This document shows, piece by piece, positions 9,327 to 18,279 of a stretch of 64,000 nt of DNA; the stretch's first letter is position 1; each line of letters begins with the position of its first letter. Made by a program: the position numbers and the translations under genes. The stretch spans positions 320,994 through 384,993 of the forward strand of contig NZ_JAHBGC010000004.1 in assembly GCF_018390645.1 (NCBI RefSeq), in the 5' to 3' direction. Under the pieces are notes generated by a model. The model worked only from the letters and a program-made list of their open reading frames with translations. It was not told the DNA's origin and made no database searches. This stretch comes from Ancylobacter dichloromethanicus (GTDB lineage: Bacteria; Pseudomonadota; Alphaproteobacteria; Rhizobiales; Xanthobacteraceae).

Positions 9327-10553
9327 ATGCGACGGCGCCTTTCGACCATACGCGGATCCGCCGCCATCGCCCTGTTCGCGGGTCTCGCCATCCTGCCGGC
9401 CGCCGCCGAGGACATCAGCTGCCAACTCACCGCCACCGCGCTGCAGTGCGGCGGCACGGCGAGCGGCGATGATTCAACCGCGATCGGCGACGACGCCCAG
9501 GCGACACAGGCCGGCACCACCGCCGTCGGGCAGGGCTCGCGTGCCTTCTCCGACAATGCCAGCGCCTTCGGCCAGCTTGCTGTGGCGAACGGCGTGTCCT
9601 CAACGGCCGTGGGCTGGAGCGCGACCGCCAATGGCGAGGCGTCCACCGCGACGGGGCAGGGCGCCGTCGCCAATGGCGAGTTCTCGTCAGCCTTCGGCAG
9701 TGCCGCGAACGCCAACGGTACGCAATCGACCGCGCTCGGCCAGAACGCACTCGCCAATGGCGCCGACGCCACTGCCGTGGGGCAGGGCGCGCGCGCCAAC
9801 GCCGCGGCGTCGACCGCCATCGGCCAGGGGGCGGTCGCCAACGCGCAGGATGCGACCGCGCTGGGCGCCGGTGCCACCGCCAATGGCGTCGGTGCCACGG
9901 CCCTCGGGCGGGGGGCTGTGGCCAATGCGGACAACGCGACCGCTCTCGGCTTCGGGGCCACCGCAAACGGCGCCGGCGCCACCGCGCTCGGCCAGAATGC
10001 GGTCGCGGCCGGGGCCAGCTCCACCGCCCTGGGTCAGAACGCCAATGCGTCGGCCTCCCAGTCCAGCGCTATCGGTTACGGGGCCATCGCCTCCTATGAA
10101 GGCTCGACCGCGATCGGTACCGGTGCGACCACCAGCCGGGCCAACCAGATCGCACTGGGAACCGGCGGATCGACCTACACCATGGCCGGCCTGACATCCG
10201 GTGCCAGCCGTGCCGCGCAGAGCGGGGCGGTGCAGGTCGTCACCACCGACGCCGCCGGCAATCTCGCCAGCGCCAATGCCTCGGAGCTTTTCGACCTACG
10301 CCCGGTAATGGCCGAGATCGACCGGGTGAGCGAGGGCGTCGCCATGGCGATGGCGATGGACACGCCGCCGCTGCCGACCGGCAAGAACATGGCGCTGAGC
10401 GCGCAATGGGGCACGTTCGGCGGACAGAACGCACTGGCCCTCTCCAGCATCGCGCGCATCCACGAGGATTCCTTCTTCATTACCGGAAGCATCGGTCTCG
10501 GTCTCAACGAAGGCACGGTCGGCGGCAAGGCCGGCGTGCTGTTCGCGTGGTGA
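9327..10553 (+). CDS. YadA-like trimeric autotransporter adhesin (short)
   Basis: 408-residue surface protein. A signal peptide (about 1-29, ending PAAAEDIS) precedes roughly 16 degenerate head repeats of 14-15 residues (about 40-290) of the form ..ATALGxxAxANGxx, the YadA-head/hemagglutinin repeat that builds a trimeric left-handed beta-roll. A neck-like segment leads to a C-terminal membrane anchor of about 85 residues with a short coiled coil (RPVMAEIDRVSEGVAMAMAM) and four beta strands ending GGKAGVLFAW, the terminal Trp being typical. There is almost no stalk, so it should sit close to the outer membrane. It overlaps the next gene by one base (TGATG). The Gly/Ala/Thr-rich repeats make it prone to length variation. 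Confidence 0.85.
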   Translation: MRRRLSTIRGSAAIALFAGLAILPAAAEDISCQLTATALQCGGTASGDDSTAIGDDAQATQAGTTAVGQGSRAFSDNASAFGQLAVANGVSSTAVGWSATANGEASTATGQGAVANGEFSSAFGSAANANGTQSTALGQNALANGADATAVGQGARANAAASTAIGQGAVANAQDATALGAGATANGVGATALGRGAVANADNATALGFGATANGAGATALGQNAVAAGASSTALGQNANASASQSSAIGYGAIASYEGSTAIGTGATTSRANQIALGTGGSTYTMAGLTSGASRAAQSGAVQVVTTDAAGNLASANASELFDLRPVMAEIDRVSEGVAMAMAMDTPPLPTGKNMALSAQWGTFGGQNALALSSIARIHEDSFFITGSIGLGLNEGTVGGKAGVLFAW

Positions 10554-11179
10554 TGCCGATGCGACGCGCCGCCCGCCTCCTGAGCATCGGCCTCCTTTTG
10601 GCGACGCTTTCGCCGCCTGTCGCGCACACGCAGGGACGGCCCGCCGACGCGATGCCACCGCCGGCCGTGCTGCTCGCGCTGCTGCGTGGCACGTTGACGG
10701 CGCTCAATCAGGCCAATGTGACCGGCAATTATTCCGTGCTGCGCGATCTTGCGGCGCCGTCCTTCCGCGATGCCAATTCGAGCGCGGCCCTGGCCGACCG
10801 CTTTCGCATCTGGCGTGAAAACCGGCTCGACTTCGCCGCTGTGCTCCTGCTGGACGCGAAGCTTTCCGGGGTGCCGGCCATCGGGCCGGACGGCGTGCTG
10901 CGCCTCAGCGGCTATTTTCCCACCGCGCCGGTGCGGATCGGCTTCGATGTCGCGTTCGAGCCGGTAGATGGCCATTGGCGGCTGGGTGCCATCAAGGCCG
11001 AACCGCTTGAGCCGCAGCCCACCGGCACGGTGGTCGGCGCCCCGCCGGCGAAACCCATCGCGGTGGCGGCGAAGCCCAGCCCACCGGAAGCCGCGCCGAC
11101 CAGTCCGGCGCTGTTTGAACTGCCCGCGGCCGCGACGCTCGGCATTCCGCTCCCCCCTGGCGATCGTCCGCGCGGCTAG
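10553..11179 (+). CDS. Exported hypothetical protein co-transcribed with the adhesin
   Basis: 208 residues from the ATG at 10553, which shares a base with the adhesin stop; the ATG at 10559 is also possible. A signal peptide (MRRAARLLSIGLLLATLSPP to AHTQG) precedes one compact domain (about 45-150: LLRGTLTALNQANVTGNYSV, later YFPTAPVRIGFDVAFEPVDG then HWRLGAIKAEP). Its shape, helices then a curved sheet with a 'HWRL.G' strand, resembles an NTF2/SnoaL-like fold seen in many exported rhizobial proteins. A Pro/Ala-rich tail ends the protein. Function unknown; tight coupling suggests a role in adhesin export, folding or periplasmic quality control (inference). Confidence 0.7.
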   Translation: MPMRRAARLLSIGLLLATLSPPVAHTQGRPADAMPPPAVLLALLRGTLTALNQANVTGNYSVLRDLAAPSFRDANSSAALADRFRIWRENRLDFAAVLLLDAKLSGVPAIGPDGVLRLSGYFPTAPVRIGFDVAFEPVDGHWRLGAIKAEPLEPQPTGTVVGAPPAKPIAVAAKPSPPEAAPTSPALFELPAAATLGIPLPPGDRPRG

Positions 11180-11228
11180 CGCGCCCAGATTCCACAAGAC
11201 AGGTCGCATCGCGGCAGCGTGACGGCCG

Positions 11229-12152
11229 TCACTGCGGCGCGGGCACCGTCGGGTAGCCTTCCAACGGCCCGGCCGGCACGGTCGGCGCGTCCTTGCGTGC
11301 AACCGGCGCCGTGGGCGATGCCGCCCTTGGCGTGCGTGCGGGTTCGGGCGGTGGCGCTGCAGCGCCACCGGGTCCGAAGGCCTCCGCCGGGTAGATGAGC
11401 GGGCCGCCGACCCGGCCGATGTCCGTCGGCACGGGGAGGGGGCGCCCATAGGGCTGCCAGCTGCGCGGCAGGAAATATCCATTGATGGTGTAGCGATACA
11501 TGACCCGCAACAGCGAGGCTTCCGTCGCCCCGGTCTGGCACAGGCGCAGGCGCACCGAGAGCACGCCGCGATCTCCGGTCACGACATTGACCCGCTCCTG
11601 CGACTGAATGCGTTGCCAGGCATACATGCACAGGTCCCGGCCGCTCCCGCGCCCCAGCGCGTAGCCGAACGGGCCATAGCGGTTCTGGACGAAATACGTC
11701 GATGGCCGCATGTCGACGCCCGGCAGCGCGCGCTCCATCTCCTCCGCCAGCGCGTCATCGCCGAGGAAGCTGTCGGTCTTGATGTTCTCGTCACCTGTGC
11801 GGCCCTCGACCGGCCCGAAAAAGGTGACGTCAAATGCGTTCTGGCCGGGGGTCAGCGCGTCGGTGCCGAGCATCACCTTCTGCTGGAGCGCATTGGCAAA
11901 GCGCGTCTCGATGACGCCGACGACGCGCGGTCCGCCGGGCTGTGGCAGGATCAGCGCTTCCGCGGCGGGAACTTCGATCGTCATGGTCGCGACGACCGGA
12001 GCGCCGCCGCGTGTCGTCACGCAGCCTCCCAGCAGCAGAAGGCAGCCGGCGCCGACAAGCGCCCGGCGAAAATCAGGCGTGCGCGAGGCGGCGTCACGCC
12101 CCCTCTCGCGCAGCACGTGGTTGCCAGCCATGTCGACGTTTGGACGAGTCAT
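11229..12152 (-). CDS. bcsN: Cellulose biosynthesis protein BcsN-like lipoprotein
   Basis: 307 residues as given from 12152; a later Met (MAGNH) is possible. A long basic n-region precedes a lipobox, LLLLGGC, so it is probably an acylated lipoprotein. The body contains VVGVIETRFANALQQKVMLG, a glycine-rich segment and TYFVQNRYGPFGYALGRG, ending in a Pro/Ala-rich tail. These blocks and the divergent position beside bcsA match the BcsN family of Rhizobiales cellulose clusters, whose biochemical role is unclear. The two genes are separated by 193 bases that must hold both promoters. It converges with the upstream exported-protein gene, and a 14-base palindrome (11219-11232) straddles its stop. 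Confidence 0.78.
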   Translation of the reverse strand: MTRPNVDMAGNHVLRERGRDAASRTPDFRRALVGAGCLLLLGGCVTTRGGAPVVATMTIEVPAAEALILPQPGGPRVVGVIETRFANALQQKVMLGTDALTPGQNAFDVTFFGPVEGRTGDENIKTDSFLGDDALAEEMERALPGVDMRPSTYFVQNRYGPFGYALGRGSGRDLCMYAWQRIQSQERVNVVTGDRGVLSVRLRLCQTGATEASLLRVMYRYTINGYFLPRSWQPYGRPLPVPTDIGRVGGPLIYPAEAFGPGGAAAPPPEPARTPRAASPTAPVARKDAPTVPAGPLEGYPTVPAPQ

Positions 12153-12345
12153 CGGGAGCGGGTCGGATCGAGGAACGAATCAGCCATTCCCGCAATCTAG
12201 CGCCCCTGCGCCGCAGCAGAAACGGTCAAACATCGGACAAGATGTTCTACGATGTCGAGCGCCAAGTTCGTCTCGTGGCTTGCGGCCGCCGAGTTCACAA
12301 CGTAAGAGCCATCGCTTCTGGACGATCGGGAGAGCCGTCAAGACA

Positions 12346-14541
12346 ATGAACAAGAAATGGCTTGTCGGTATTTGGGTAGCCTTGGGCGTTACGGCAGCGT
12401 TCATCATAACCTTGCCGGTTAACCTCCAGGCGCAGCTTGTTACAGGCTGCATTGTGATTCTACTAATTGTTTTTTTGAAAATATTTGCTCCCGAGGGGGT
12501 GCCGCGCATGGTTGCGCTCACTCTCGGCGTCGCGATGGTGTCACGCTATGTCTATTGGCGCACGACCTCGACCTTGCCTCCGGTCGAGGATCTGAGCAAT
12601 TTCATCCCCGCTTTGCTCCTTTACGTCGCCGAGATGTACAGCGTGACCCTGCTGGCGCTCAGTCTCTTTGTCGTCTCGGCGCCCCACCCGCCGCGCACGG
12701 CACCCGCGATTGCTCCCGGGGCCGAGCCGACGGTGGATATTTTCGTGCCGAGCTACAATGAAGACGTGGGCTTGCTCGCCACCACGCTGGCCGCTGCGGT
12801 CGCCATCGACTATCCGAGGGACCGCTTCAAGGTCTGGCTGCTCGACGACGGCGGCACCGACCAGAAATGCGAGCAGCACGACCTTGCCGCCGCACGCGAG
12901 GCGCAGACGCGGCGGCAGACATTGAGCGAGTTATGCAGCCAACTCGGCGTGAACTACCTCACCCGGCCGCGCAATGAACACGCGAAGGCGGGAAATCTCA
13001 ATCACGCTCTTGGCCATTCGAGCGGCGAACTCATCGTGGTGTTCGACGCGGACCACGCGCCCGCGCGTTCGTTCCTGCGCGAGACCCTCGGTTATTTCAA
13101 CGAGAATCCCCGGATATTCCTCGTCCAGACGCCGCACTTCTTCATCAATCCCGATCCGGTCGAACGCAGCCTCGACACCTGGCGCCGCATGCCGTCGGAA
13201 AACGAGATGTTCTACGGCGTCATCCAGCGCGGCCTCGACCGCTGGGGCGGTGCGTTCTTCTGCGGTTCGGCCGCTGTCTTGCGGCGCGAGGCCCTGCGGG
13301 AAACAGGTGGATTCGCCCATTCCTCCATCACCGAGGACTGCGAAACCGCCCTCACCCTGCATGCGCGCGGCTGGCACAGCGTCTATGTCGACACGCCGTT
13401 GATCGCCGGGCTGCAGCCGGAGACGTTCGCCAGCTTCATCGGCCAACGCTCACGGTGGGCGCAGGGTATGTATCAGATCCTGCGCTTTCATTTTCCGCTT
13501 TTCCGGTCCGGTCTGACGTTCGCGCAGCGCGTCTGCTACATGTCCAGCATACTTTTCTGGTTCTTTCCATTTTCGCGGGCGATATTTCTGATATCTCCAT
13601 TTTTTTACCTGTTTTTTTCCTTGGAAATATTCAACGGATCCGGTGCCGAATTCGTTGCCTATACGTCCGTATACATCCTGATAAATTTGTTCATGCAGAA
13701 TTATCTTTACGGAAGATACCGGTGGCCCTGGTTCTCCGAACTGTATGAATACATACAGTCGGTTTATCTTCTGCCCGCCCTTCTGTCGGTGATGATCAAT
13801 CCGAAGAAACCGACCTTCCGGGTGACGGCCAAGGGCGAGACGATCGACGAGAACCGCATCTCCGAGATCGGCATTCCGATCTTCGTTATCTTTGTGGTGC
13901 AGATCGTCGCCGTGTTCGTCACCTTCTGGCGGATTGCAGCCGAGCCATACGCGGCCGATATCACCATTGTCGTCGGCGCGTGGAACCTGCTCAACCTGAT
14001 CATTTCGGGCTGCGCGCTCGGCGTCGTCTCCGAGCGGGCGGCAAAACGGCACAGCCAGCGCATAGCCGTCTCGCGGCGGTGCAGCCTGTTGATCGACGGG
14101 GTCGAGGTCCCTGCCGTCATCGAGGACGTGTCGATGGGTGGGATACGGATACGCACGGAGTTGCCGCCGGAGGCCAATGCGGCCATCGGCATGCATGGCG
14201 TGGTCCGTGTGACCCCCCCTGACAAATGCCTCAGCGACACGTTGCCGGTCCTTGTGCGCAATGTCGCTCACGACGGGGACGCGGTCGTGCTTGGCACGCA
14301 GTTCAACGCGAGGAGCGCCGCACACTATCAGCTGATCGCAGACCTCATCTTCGCCAATGCGGACGAGTGGAAAAAATTCCAGGCTTCGCGGCGGAACAAT
14401 CCGGGCGTGTTCAGGGGGACGCTGATGTTCCTCATGATCGCGAGCTATCAGACCCTGCGCGGGCTCGCCTATGTGACGCAGATCGAAAAGCTCTCACGTC
14501 GCTTCGGGCACAAGGCCGCCGTGGCGGCGAGGCGCACATGA
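12346..14541 (+). CDS. bcsA: Cellulose synthase catalytic subunit with PilZ domain
   Basis: Processive GT2 enzyme (731 residues) that polymerises UDP-glucose and threads the glucan through its own membrane channel. N-terminal helices (1-110) precede the GT domain: DDGG near 167-170, DAD at 234-236, TED at 329-331 and QRSRW at 367-371. Further helices span about 390-560. A C-terminal PilZ domain carries RHSQR (568-572) and DVSMGG (594-599), the two halves of the c-di-GMP site, so synthesis should be allosterically controlled. The ATG at 12346 starts a clean first helix; the frame is open far upstream without coding character. The stretch 13540-13780, coding for helices, is markedly AT-rich. 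It overlaps bcsB by ATGA. Confidence 0.94.
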   Translation: MNKKWLVGIWVALGVTAAFIITLPVNLQAQLVTGCIVILLIVFLKIFAPEGVPRMVALTLGVAMVSRYVYWRTTSTLPPVEDLSNFIPALLLYVAEMYSVTLLALSLFVVSAPHPPRTAPAIAPGAEPTVDIFVPSYNEDVGLLATTLAAAVAIDYPRDRFKVWLLDDGGTDQKCEQHDLAAAREAQTRRQTLSELCSQLGVNYLTRPRNEHAKAGNLNHALGHSSGELIVVFDADHAPARSFLRETLGYFNENPRIFLVQTPHFFINPDPVERSLDTWRRMPSENEMFYGVIQRGLDRWGGAFFCGSAAVLRREALRETGGFAHSSITEDCETALTLHARGWHSVYVDTPLIAGLQPETFASFIGQRSRWAQGMYQILRFHFPLFRSGLTFAQRVCYMSSILFWFFPFSRAIFLISPFFYLFFSLEIFNGSGAEFVAYTSVYILINLFMQNYLYGRYRWPWFSELYEYIQSVYLLPALLSVMINPKKPTFRVTAKGETIDENRISEIGIPIFVIFVVQIVAVFVTFWRIAAEPYAADITIVVGAWNLLNLIISGCALGVVSERAAKRHSQRIAVSRRCSLLIDGVEVPAVIEDVSMGGIRIRTELPPEANAAIGMHGVVRVTPPDKCLSDTLPVLVRNVAHDGDAVVLGTQFNARSAAHYQLIADLIFANADEWKKFQASRRNNPGVFRGTLMFLMIASYQTLRGLAYVTQIEKLSRRFGHKAAVAARRT

Positions 14542-17203
14542 GGACCGCTCGGCACCACGGGCTCGGCGGCATCCGCCTTGCCGCGCTGATGTTCTTGGCC
14601 TCAGGGCTGATAGCGCAGGCGGCTGCCGCGCAGACGGTGTTCGACATGCGGGCAGAAGGCCCCGCGCCCATGGGCGCGGCGGTGCAACCCGCATTCGAAG
14701 CCGACGGCATCGGCGCCGGCGAGACCCGCACCCCTGCCTTCCAGATGCCGGACGGGACCGGCCAGCCCGCCGACGCCATGGTGGCGCCGGCAACAGCGGC
14801 ACCGACGGGCGCGCCCTTCAACATGCAGTCGACCGGTGCCGCCAAGGGGCCGGCCGGCGCTCCCGCCGCGCGCTCGCCCGAGGTTGCGGCTCCCTTCCAG
14901 ATGGTCCCGGGGCAGCCCGCTCCCGTACCGGCGCGGCCGCCGCGCACGGAGGCGGCCGCGCCGCGCACGCCGGATCGCTTCATTGTGCCGATCCAGCGTC
15001 TGCGTCTTGAGGGGGAAGCGGAATCGTACGGCTGGGTGACCTATTTCACCCAGCAGGAGGCCGAGCGCCCCGCCACTCTGCTGATCGGCTATAGCACCTC
15101 GATCTACGTCATGCCGGAACTCTCGCGGCTTCGCGTCACGATCAACGGCCAGTTCGTCGCGGACCTGCGTATCGCCTCGCAGGGAACGACACAGGTGGCG
15201 CAGGCCATCCCCCCGGCGTGCTGCACGCCGGGGGCAATCTCATCCGCTTCGAGATGCATGCGGTGCATCGCACCGACTGCTCGGTCGATTCGACCTATGA
15301 TCTCTGGACCGATTTCGACAACAGCCTGACCGGGGTGGCGTTTCAGGGCGGTCCCGGCGCACCTCCCGCCATGATCGACGACCTTCCCGCGATAGGTGTC
15401 GACGCGCAGGGCACCACCCGTATCCGCTTCATCCACGACGGACCGATCGAGCCGAGCTTCAGCAAACAGATGCTGTTCGCCGTCCAGGCTCTCACCTTGC
15501 GCGGGCGCTATCCCCACCCCGTCGTGTCGATCGTCGCGCCGGACGCCGGCCCGGCGCCGACCGGGACGCTGAACGTGGTGCTAGGCTCGCCCGAAGATCT
15601 GCGCGCGGCGCTGGCCGCCCCCCCGTCGATCGCGTCCGGACAGCCGGTTCTGCGGTTGGTCAACGACATCCGGGCGGGCGGCCCCGCTCTCGTGCTCGGC
15701 GGTGAAACGGAGCAAGCCGTCATGGCGGCCATCGAGCGGCTCGTGGCGGGTGTCGAGCGGTCCGACGACGAAAAAATGTCGATCTCCAGCGCCTACGCGC
15801 CCGACGCGCCCTTCTTCACCGGGGCGCGGTCCGTCCGCTTTTCGGAGTTGGGCGTGCCGACGCAGGAGTTCGCCGGTCGCCGGCTCCGAATCCGCTTTCC
15901 CGTCGCCCTGCCGGCGGATTTCTATGGGGCGGCCAACGGTCAGGCGCGCATATTGCTCAATGCCGCCTACGCCCCGAGCGTGCGTCCGGGCAGCCAGCTC
16001 TCGGTCTATGTGAACGGTTCGCTCGCCTCTTCCTACGTTCTTACCGGGCAGCATGGCGGGTTGATAGAGTACAAGGAAATCAACATCCCGCTGACCCATT
16101 TCCACGCCGGCATCAACCGGGTCTGGATGGAGATTCTGCTCAACGTCGATTCCGACGAGACTTGCGAACCCGGCGCTACCCTTGTCAACCAGCAGCGCTT
16201 TGTCCTGTTCGATTCCAGCGAATTTGTCATGGACGACTTCGCGAGGATCGGCACGGAACCCAATCTGGCGGCGTTCTTCGGCCGGGGCTATCCCTATTTC
16301 CGCCAGGCCGAGCCGATCGCGGTGGTGATGCGTCACGACGCTCCGACGGTCGCGACCGCCGCGACGCTCATGGCCCGCCTCGCTCTGTTTCATGAGGGCA
16401 CGACACGGGTCGATACCGCGCCGCCTCCTGCATCGCTGAAGAGCCGTCCCGTTCTCTTCATCGGCGAGATCAACCGCATTCCCTCCGAGGTCCTGAACCA
16501 GGTGGGAATCGTGAATGCCAGCAAGATACGCTGGATTTCCGAGCGCGATGGCGGTGGCGCGGAGCCGGGAGGCACGCCGACCGCTGCCGGAATGGGGGCG
16601 AACGGCCCCGTCGCGCGCTCGCCGATAGCTTTGCCGATGCTGGACACGGCCGTACGCGTGCGTCCGGCATCGGGCGACGAGGACATCTATGACCGCTGGC
16701 GCGACGAGGTCACCGGAGAGACCGGATTAAGCGCGGCGCTCCTTCGTTTCGAGAAATGGGTCAAGGATACCTTCGATATTTCGCTCGGTTTCCCGGGAGC
16801 CGACAGCGAATCGGCACCGTTCAACCCGCCGCCAGGCACCTCGGTGCTGGTGGCTCAGGGCTTCGCGCCGAACAGCAATGCGCTGTGGACGCTCGTCACC
16901 GGTCATACGGCGGAAAGCCTTCTTGCCGGCTTTCAAGATTTCACCGTGGGAGAATACTGGCTGAAGCCGTTCGGCCGGGCGGTGGCTTTTGATGCGGCAA
17001 CCGGGCAGATGGAGATTCGCACGCCCAGCAGCAGGCGATTTGTCGTGACCCAGCCTCTCGGGCCGTCCAATCTTCGGCTCATCGCGGCGAACTGGTTGTC
17101 GCTGAACATTGTCACTTATGCGCTGGTTCTGGTCCTATGCTGTATCGCGTTTGCCGTCATCACCAGCCTGCTGCTTCGGCGCTCTCCGCGTGGCGGCGGG
17201 TGA
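14538..17203 (+). pseudogene. bcsB: Cellulose synthase regulatory subunit BcsB, interrupted by a one-base frameshift
   Basis: Periplasmic membrane-anchored partner of BcsA that guides the glucan. Translation from the ATG at 14538 (overlapping bcsA) gives a signal peptide and a Pro/Ala-rich linker with repeated AFQM/PFNM/PFQM modules, then the first carbohydrate-binding domain up to GTTQVAQAIPP. The frame is then lost at a run of six C (15209-15214) and resumes one frame over as GVLHAGGNLIRFEMHAV, continuing for about 660 residues to the C-terminal helix (LNIVTYALVLVLCCIAFAVI). One missing base in the C/G run explains it fully. No other damage is seen, so sequencing error, phase variation or a recent mutation are all possible. 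About 888 residues when repaired. Confidence 0.88.
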
Positions 17204-18279
17204 GGCGGTGGGTCAATCGCGCCCTTATCCTTGCAGGCCTGCTGCTCCCGGCCGTTTTCGCCCAACCGTCCGCCGTGCACGCGCTGCCTCGGTCGGCCTC
17301 GCTCGCAGCGGACGACTGGGCGGCCTATCGCGCGCGCTTTGTCGACCCGAGTGGCAGGGTGGTCGACGATGCGAATGGCGGCATCAGCCATTCCGAGGGG
17401 CAGGGCTACGGCATGCTCCTGGCCTATCTCGCCGGTGACCGCGGCAGCTTCGAGCGCATCTGGAGCTTCACCCGCACCGAATTGCTCATTCGCGACGACG
17501 GGCTTGCCGCCTGGCGCTGGGACCCGGCCGCGGACCCGCACGTCACGGACATCAATGTCGCAAGCGATGGCGATATCCTGATCGCCTATTCGCTCGCGCT
17601 CGCCAACCAAGCCTGGAACGAGCCCCGCTACAAGCGGGCCGCTACCCGCATCGCCCAAGCGCTGGGCCAGCAGGCGGTACGCCGCGAGGGCGGGCGGCTG
17701 GTGCTACTGCCGGGCGTGACGGGCTTCTCTGCTTCCGAACGCCAGGACGGGCCGGTGCTCAACCTGTCCTACTGGATTTTCGAGGCCTTCCCCGTCCTGG
17801 CCGTCCTGGCCCCGGATGTCGACTGGACCGGCCTTGCCGCGTCGGGCCGGGAACTGCTGACTCTGGCGCGGCTCGGCCCCGCGCAGCTCCCGCCGGACTG
17901 GCTGTCCGCGCCGGCCAACGGCCCGCTGGTGCCTGCTTCGGGCTTCGAGCCGGTCTTTGGTTACAATTCGTTAAGGATAGATCTTTACCTTCTGCGCGCA
18001 GGCATCACCGGCACCGACGTTCAGAAGGCTATCAGAAACAACTGGTTCGTCGCCAATGGGGGGGTGCCCGCGATTGTGAACATCCCGACCGGCAAGGCCC
18101 TGGCAAGGCTGTCGGAGCCCGGCTACCGGATGCTGGCGGCCACGCTCGCATGCGCTGTCGACGGAACGGTCATTCCTGCGGATCTGCGCCGGTTGCAGCC
18201 GACGCACTACTACCCGTCGACCCTGTACCTGCTCAGTCTTTCGCTGGTGAGCGAGAAATATCCGAAATGTCTTTCCTGA
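17200..18279 (+). CDS. bcsZ: Glycosyl hydrolase family 8 endoglucanase (BcsZ)
   Basis: Periplasmic endo-beta-1,4-glucanase that trims nascent cellulose. The start is set at GTG 17200, which overlaps the bcsB stop (GTGA) and gives a clean signal peptide RRWVNRALILAGLLLPAVFA; the ATG at 17137 would overlap bcsB by 67 bases and put 21 residues before the signal. The 359-residue product has the GH8 acid Glu66 in SHSEGQGYGML, the catalytic-region Asp in INVASDGDILIAYSL (about 123) and the family aromatic floor (YWIFEAFPVLA). It is complete and of normal length. It overlaps the next gene by 13 bases, so the operon is tightly coupled. Confidence 0.9.
   Translation: MRRWVNRALILAGLLLPAVFAQPSAVHALPRSASLAADDWAAYRARFVDPSGRVVDDANGGISHSEGQGYGMLLAYLAGDRGSFERIWSFTRTELLIRDDGLAAWRWDPAADPHVTDINVASDGDILIAYSLALANQAWNEPRYKRAATRIAQALGQQAVRREGGRLVLLPGVTGFSASERQDGPVLNLSYWIFEAFPVLAVLAPDVDWTGLAASGRELLTLARLGPAQLPPDWLSAPANGPLVPASGFEPVFGYNSLRIDLYLLRAGITGTDVQKAIRNNWFVANGGVPAIVNIPTGKALARLSEPGYRMLAATLACAVDGTVIPADLRRLQPTHYYPSTLYLLSLSLVSEKYPKCLS

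Noticed and set aside
11219..11232. 14-base perfect palindrome GTGACGGCCGTCAC between convergent genes
   Set aside because: No loop or T tract; could be chance or part of a bidirectional terminator, too weak to annotate.
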